Source of the DNA: JANLQX01 sp031368215
GTDB lineage: Bacteria > Actinomycetota > Acidimicrobiia > Acidimicrobiales > JANYDT01
Direction of reading: 5' to 3'
Assembly: GCA_031368215.1 (NCBI GenBank)
Contig: JANLRD010000237.1
Span: 1 to 7,305 of the forward strand
DNA length: 7,305 bases
In this document: in pieces, positions 6,190 through 7,305 of the stretch
Layout of the letters: every line of letters starts with the position of its first letter
Position numbering within the stretch: position 1 is the first letter of the stretch
Translations under genes and position numbers: made by a program
The notes under the pieces: model-generated
Seen by the model: the letters and a program-made list of their open reading frames with translations, nothing else
The model's database searches: none
What the model was told of the DNA's origin: nothing

Positions 6190-6301
6190 GTCGAGAAACG
6201 TGACGATCGACGTACTCGACGCGTATGTAAGCGCGCTTGGTGGTCGGCTCGAAGTATCGGTCGTGCGAGGAGGTGGCCGTACTCGGTTACTCGGTGAGTC
6301 G
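6190..6301 (+). pseudogene. Possible C-terminal remnant of an XRE-family antitoxin/regulator
   Basis: From 6200 one frame reads VTIDVLDAYVSALGGRLEVS and then VVRGGGRTRLLGE. This resembles the segment after the helix-turn-helix in HigA/XRE-type regulators (T-x-x-L-x-x-YV-x-ALGG-x-L). Just upstream the adjoining frame reads VEKRDD, also familiar at the end of such HTH domains, so a further one-base shift near 6195-6200 may separate them. No HTH is visible upstream and no toxin gene is beside it. It is short and the assignment rests on pattern alone. Confidence 0.3.
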
Positions 6302-6336
6302 ACCACACGGCGGGATGACTCTGCGAAACCTGGTTC

Positions 6337-6352
6337 GTTTAACGCGTTAAAC
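6337..6352. repeat. Perfect 16-bp palindrome
   Basis: GTTTAACGCGTTAAAC is identical to its reverse complement and forms an AT-rich island in GC-rich DNA, about 110 bases before the tRNA-Gly attachment core. It could be an operator or a recombination-accessory site. No adjacent regulator identifies its ligand. Confidence 0.6.
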
Positions 6353-6463
6353 CATCGTTCCCGGAAACGGGCCGACGCTGCGGAATCAGCGGAAAAGCCG
6401 ACGGGGAAGACCCTGCTCAGCGGAACCAAAGGACGCAAACCAACCGATGTCATTGCCTCTTTT

Positions 6464-6508
6464 TTGCCAAGGTGAGGGTCGCGGGTTCGAATCCCGTCTT
6501 CCGCTCCA
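6464..6508 (+). other. 3' fragment of tRNA-Gly(GCC): integration attachment-site core
   Basis: The 45 bases run from the anticodon loop TTGCCAA (anticodon GCC) through a variable region to the T arm GCGGG-TTCGAAT-CCCGT, the 3' acceptor strand CTTCCGC, discriminator T and encoded CCA. The matching 5' acceptor GCGGAAG and the D arm are absent: the DNA before the anticodon loop is CCTCTTTT, which cannot pair with GGTGA. This is not a functional tRNA gene. It is the segment that tyrosine integrases commonly use as their core, and a truncated integrase lies about 145 bases downstream. Confidence 0.85.
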
Positions 6509-6566
6509 AGAAGATGACTATGAGCAGCTGATTCGTCGGGTCGGCGTGATGATCTGCGGCGGGAGC

Positions 6567-6606
6567 TGCCCATCATGCCCATGAAGTTGCCCATCAACTT
6601 GGGCAT
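6567..6606. repeat. Iterated TGCCCAT heptamers within a hairpin, possible integrase arm sites
   Basis: TGCCCAT occurs at 6567, 6576 and 6588 in the same orientation. ATGCCC (6575-6580) and AAGTTG (6584-6589) pair with CAACTT (6595-6600) and GGGCAT (6601-6606), giving a 12-bp stem with an ATG bulge. TGGGCAT recurs at 6625-6631. The cluster lies between the attachment core and the integrase gene, where arm-type binding sites of tyrosine recombinases normally lie. Confidence 0.45.
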
Positions 6607-6652
6607 CGGTGTGTCCGAAATCTGTGGGCATGCAGGGGTTCGATGCGGTTGA

Positions 6653-7221
6653 GGGGTCGTTCGTCGGTGGGAGCTGCGCGTCTACGCGGGCACTGACGCG
6701 GACACGGGAATGCGCCGGTACCGGACGGCGACGGTGGTGGGGAGCCGGGCCGATGCCGAGCGAGGTCTAGAGAACTTGATCGCTGATGTGCGAGCGCACC
6801 GGCAGGTGGCGTCGTCTTCGACGGTGCCGGAACTGTGGGAGGCGTGGTTCGCGGTTGCGTCGGGCTCGTGGCGCCGACGACGATCCGCCAGACCCGCTCC
6901 GTGATCGACCGGTACCTCAAGGTCCATCTCGGCACGGTACGGGTGGGTGAGCTCAGCGCGTTCACGATCGATGAGGCGTATGTGCGTCTGCGTGCCGGTG
7001 GCGGATCCCAGGGGCAGCCGTTGTCAGCCGGCACGCTGGCCCGGGTGCATGTGGTGTTGCGCTCGGCGCTGGCCCAGCGGTGGGGGTGGATCTTCGACAA
7101 CCCGGCGGAGCGTGCGAGCAGGATCAAGGTCCACCTGACCGAGCGTCGGCCGCTGACCCCGGCGGAGGTCCGGAACTATCATCATGTCTGGTTAGGCGGC
7201 AGCAATTCGCCGTGGCACTGA
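6653..7221 (+). pseudogene. Tyrosine integrase, N-terminal half, frameshifted and truncated
   Basis: The first frame opens at 6653 after a stop and reads VRRWELRVYAGTDADTGMRR, a normal integrase N-terminal arm-binding domain, then SRADAERGLENLIADVRAHR and ELWEAWFAVASGSW. No good start codon exists in that frame before the ATG at 6710, which would cut the domain, so the true start is damaged or shifted. Near 6868-6873 one base is missing. The next frame continues PTTIRQTRSVIDRYLKVHLG and RVHVVLRSALAQRWGWIFDN, the core-binding domain, and ERRPLTPAEV. Homology then ends near 7171 and the frame stops at 7221. The whole catalytic domain (R-K-H-R-H-Y) is gone. It differs from the integrase at 1999-3183 and cannot act by itself. 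Confidence 0.8.
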
Positions 7222-7274
7222 AGTCGCGGAAACTTTCGTCGCCAGGATTCAGTAACCTCAACGTGAAGGCACCC

Positions 7275-7305
7275 ATGCAGCTGGACGATCCAACCCTCGA
7301 CAGTG
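7275..7305 (+). CDS. Possible start of an unidentified gene, cut by the window edge
   Basis: ATG at 7275 with GAAGG five bases upstream begins MQLDDPTLDS and remains open to the end. The frame is also open back to a GTG at 7212. The DNA from about 7172 has replaced the integrase catalytic domain, so this may belong to an inserted element. Ten codons do not allow an assignment. Confidence 0.2.
   Translation, partial: MQLDDPTLDS

Larger units (their letters stand above)
6045..6463. other. Region without an intact gene between DUF2786 remnant and tRNA fragment
   Basis: No complete coding sequence is supported here. It holds the possible XRE remnant (6190-6301), a perfect palindrome (6337-6352), a small perfect hairpin CCCG-GAAA-CGGG (6360-6371), and a T6 run (6460-6465) abutting the tRNA-Gly fragment. 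It may be the end of an integrated element. Confidence 0.5.

Noticed and set aside
5053..6297. 414-codon plus-strand ORF
   Set aside because: It is the shifted-frame and antisense shadow of the GAF gene and the DUF2786-like gene; composition is low-information, with no recognisable domain.
6464..6508. A complete functional tRNA gene
   Set aside because: The 5' acceptor strand, D arm and 5' side of the anticodon stem are missing.
6112..6606. 164-codon minus-strand ORF containing EDGIRTRDPHLGK
   Set aside because: That peptide is the well-known spurious antisense translation of a tRNA 3' end; the ORF crosses the tRNA-Gly fragment and has no family features.

Overview
The window is GC-rich DNA from a bacterium, most likely an actinomycete-type lineage (Actinomycetota, perhaps Acidimicrobiia). 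That placement rests on base composition, a FadD-type acyl-CoA ligase with the motif YTGGTTGMPKGVMW, frequent GTG/TTG starts, and two actinobacterial-style tyrosine integrases; it is an inference. The region is accessory: two integrase genes, a tRNA-Gly attachment-site fragment, a toxin-antitoxin operon, and several truncated genes joined at abrupt boundaries.

Left part (1-2121, + strand): the 3' portion of a large multidomain gene (end of a GNAT domain, a PIN nuclease domain, a second GNAT-like region and a PUA-like C-terminus). It overlaps by 4 bases an ASCH-domain gene. The two form a translationally coupled pair with RNA-directed domains and are the best candidate here for an under-described system. 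The start of the large gene lies outside the window, and its first 20 visible codons are in a different frame from the rest (one extra G near 58-62).

Middle (1999-4133, - strand): one long open frame that joins the N-terminal half of an acyl-CoA synthetase to a tyrosine recombinase lacking its own N-terminus, with the junction near 3183. The synthetase also has a one-base frameshift near 3888. Next comes a ParD/ParE-type toxin-antitoxin operon (4291-4826, + strand) with a palindromic operator and a strong Shine-Dalgarno. It is flanked on both sides by direct copies of the same palindromic repeat, each able to fold in two mutually exclusive ways.

Right part (4906-7305): a CRP-type site precedes a GAF-domain gene that is cut off at about 5510, where it meets tail-to-tail a truncated, frameshifted - strand gene resembling the N-terminal part of DUF2786 proteins. 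Beyond it are a possible XRE-antitoxin remnant, a perfect 16-bp palindrome, a 45-nt 3' end of tRNA-Gly(GCC) with no 5' half (an integration core), iterated heptamers that could be integrase arm sites, and the N-terminal half of a second integrase (frameshifted, truncated near 7171).

Four clear and one possible single-base frameshifts in 7.3 kb, several beside G/C runs, mean either real decay of an integration hotspot or uncorrected sequence error. The chimeric junctions likewise could be biological or assembly artefacts. Raw reads would separate these.
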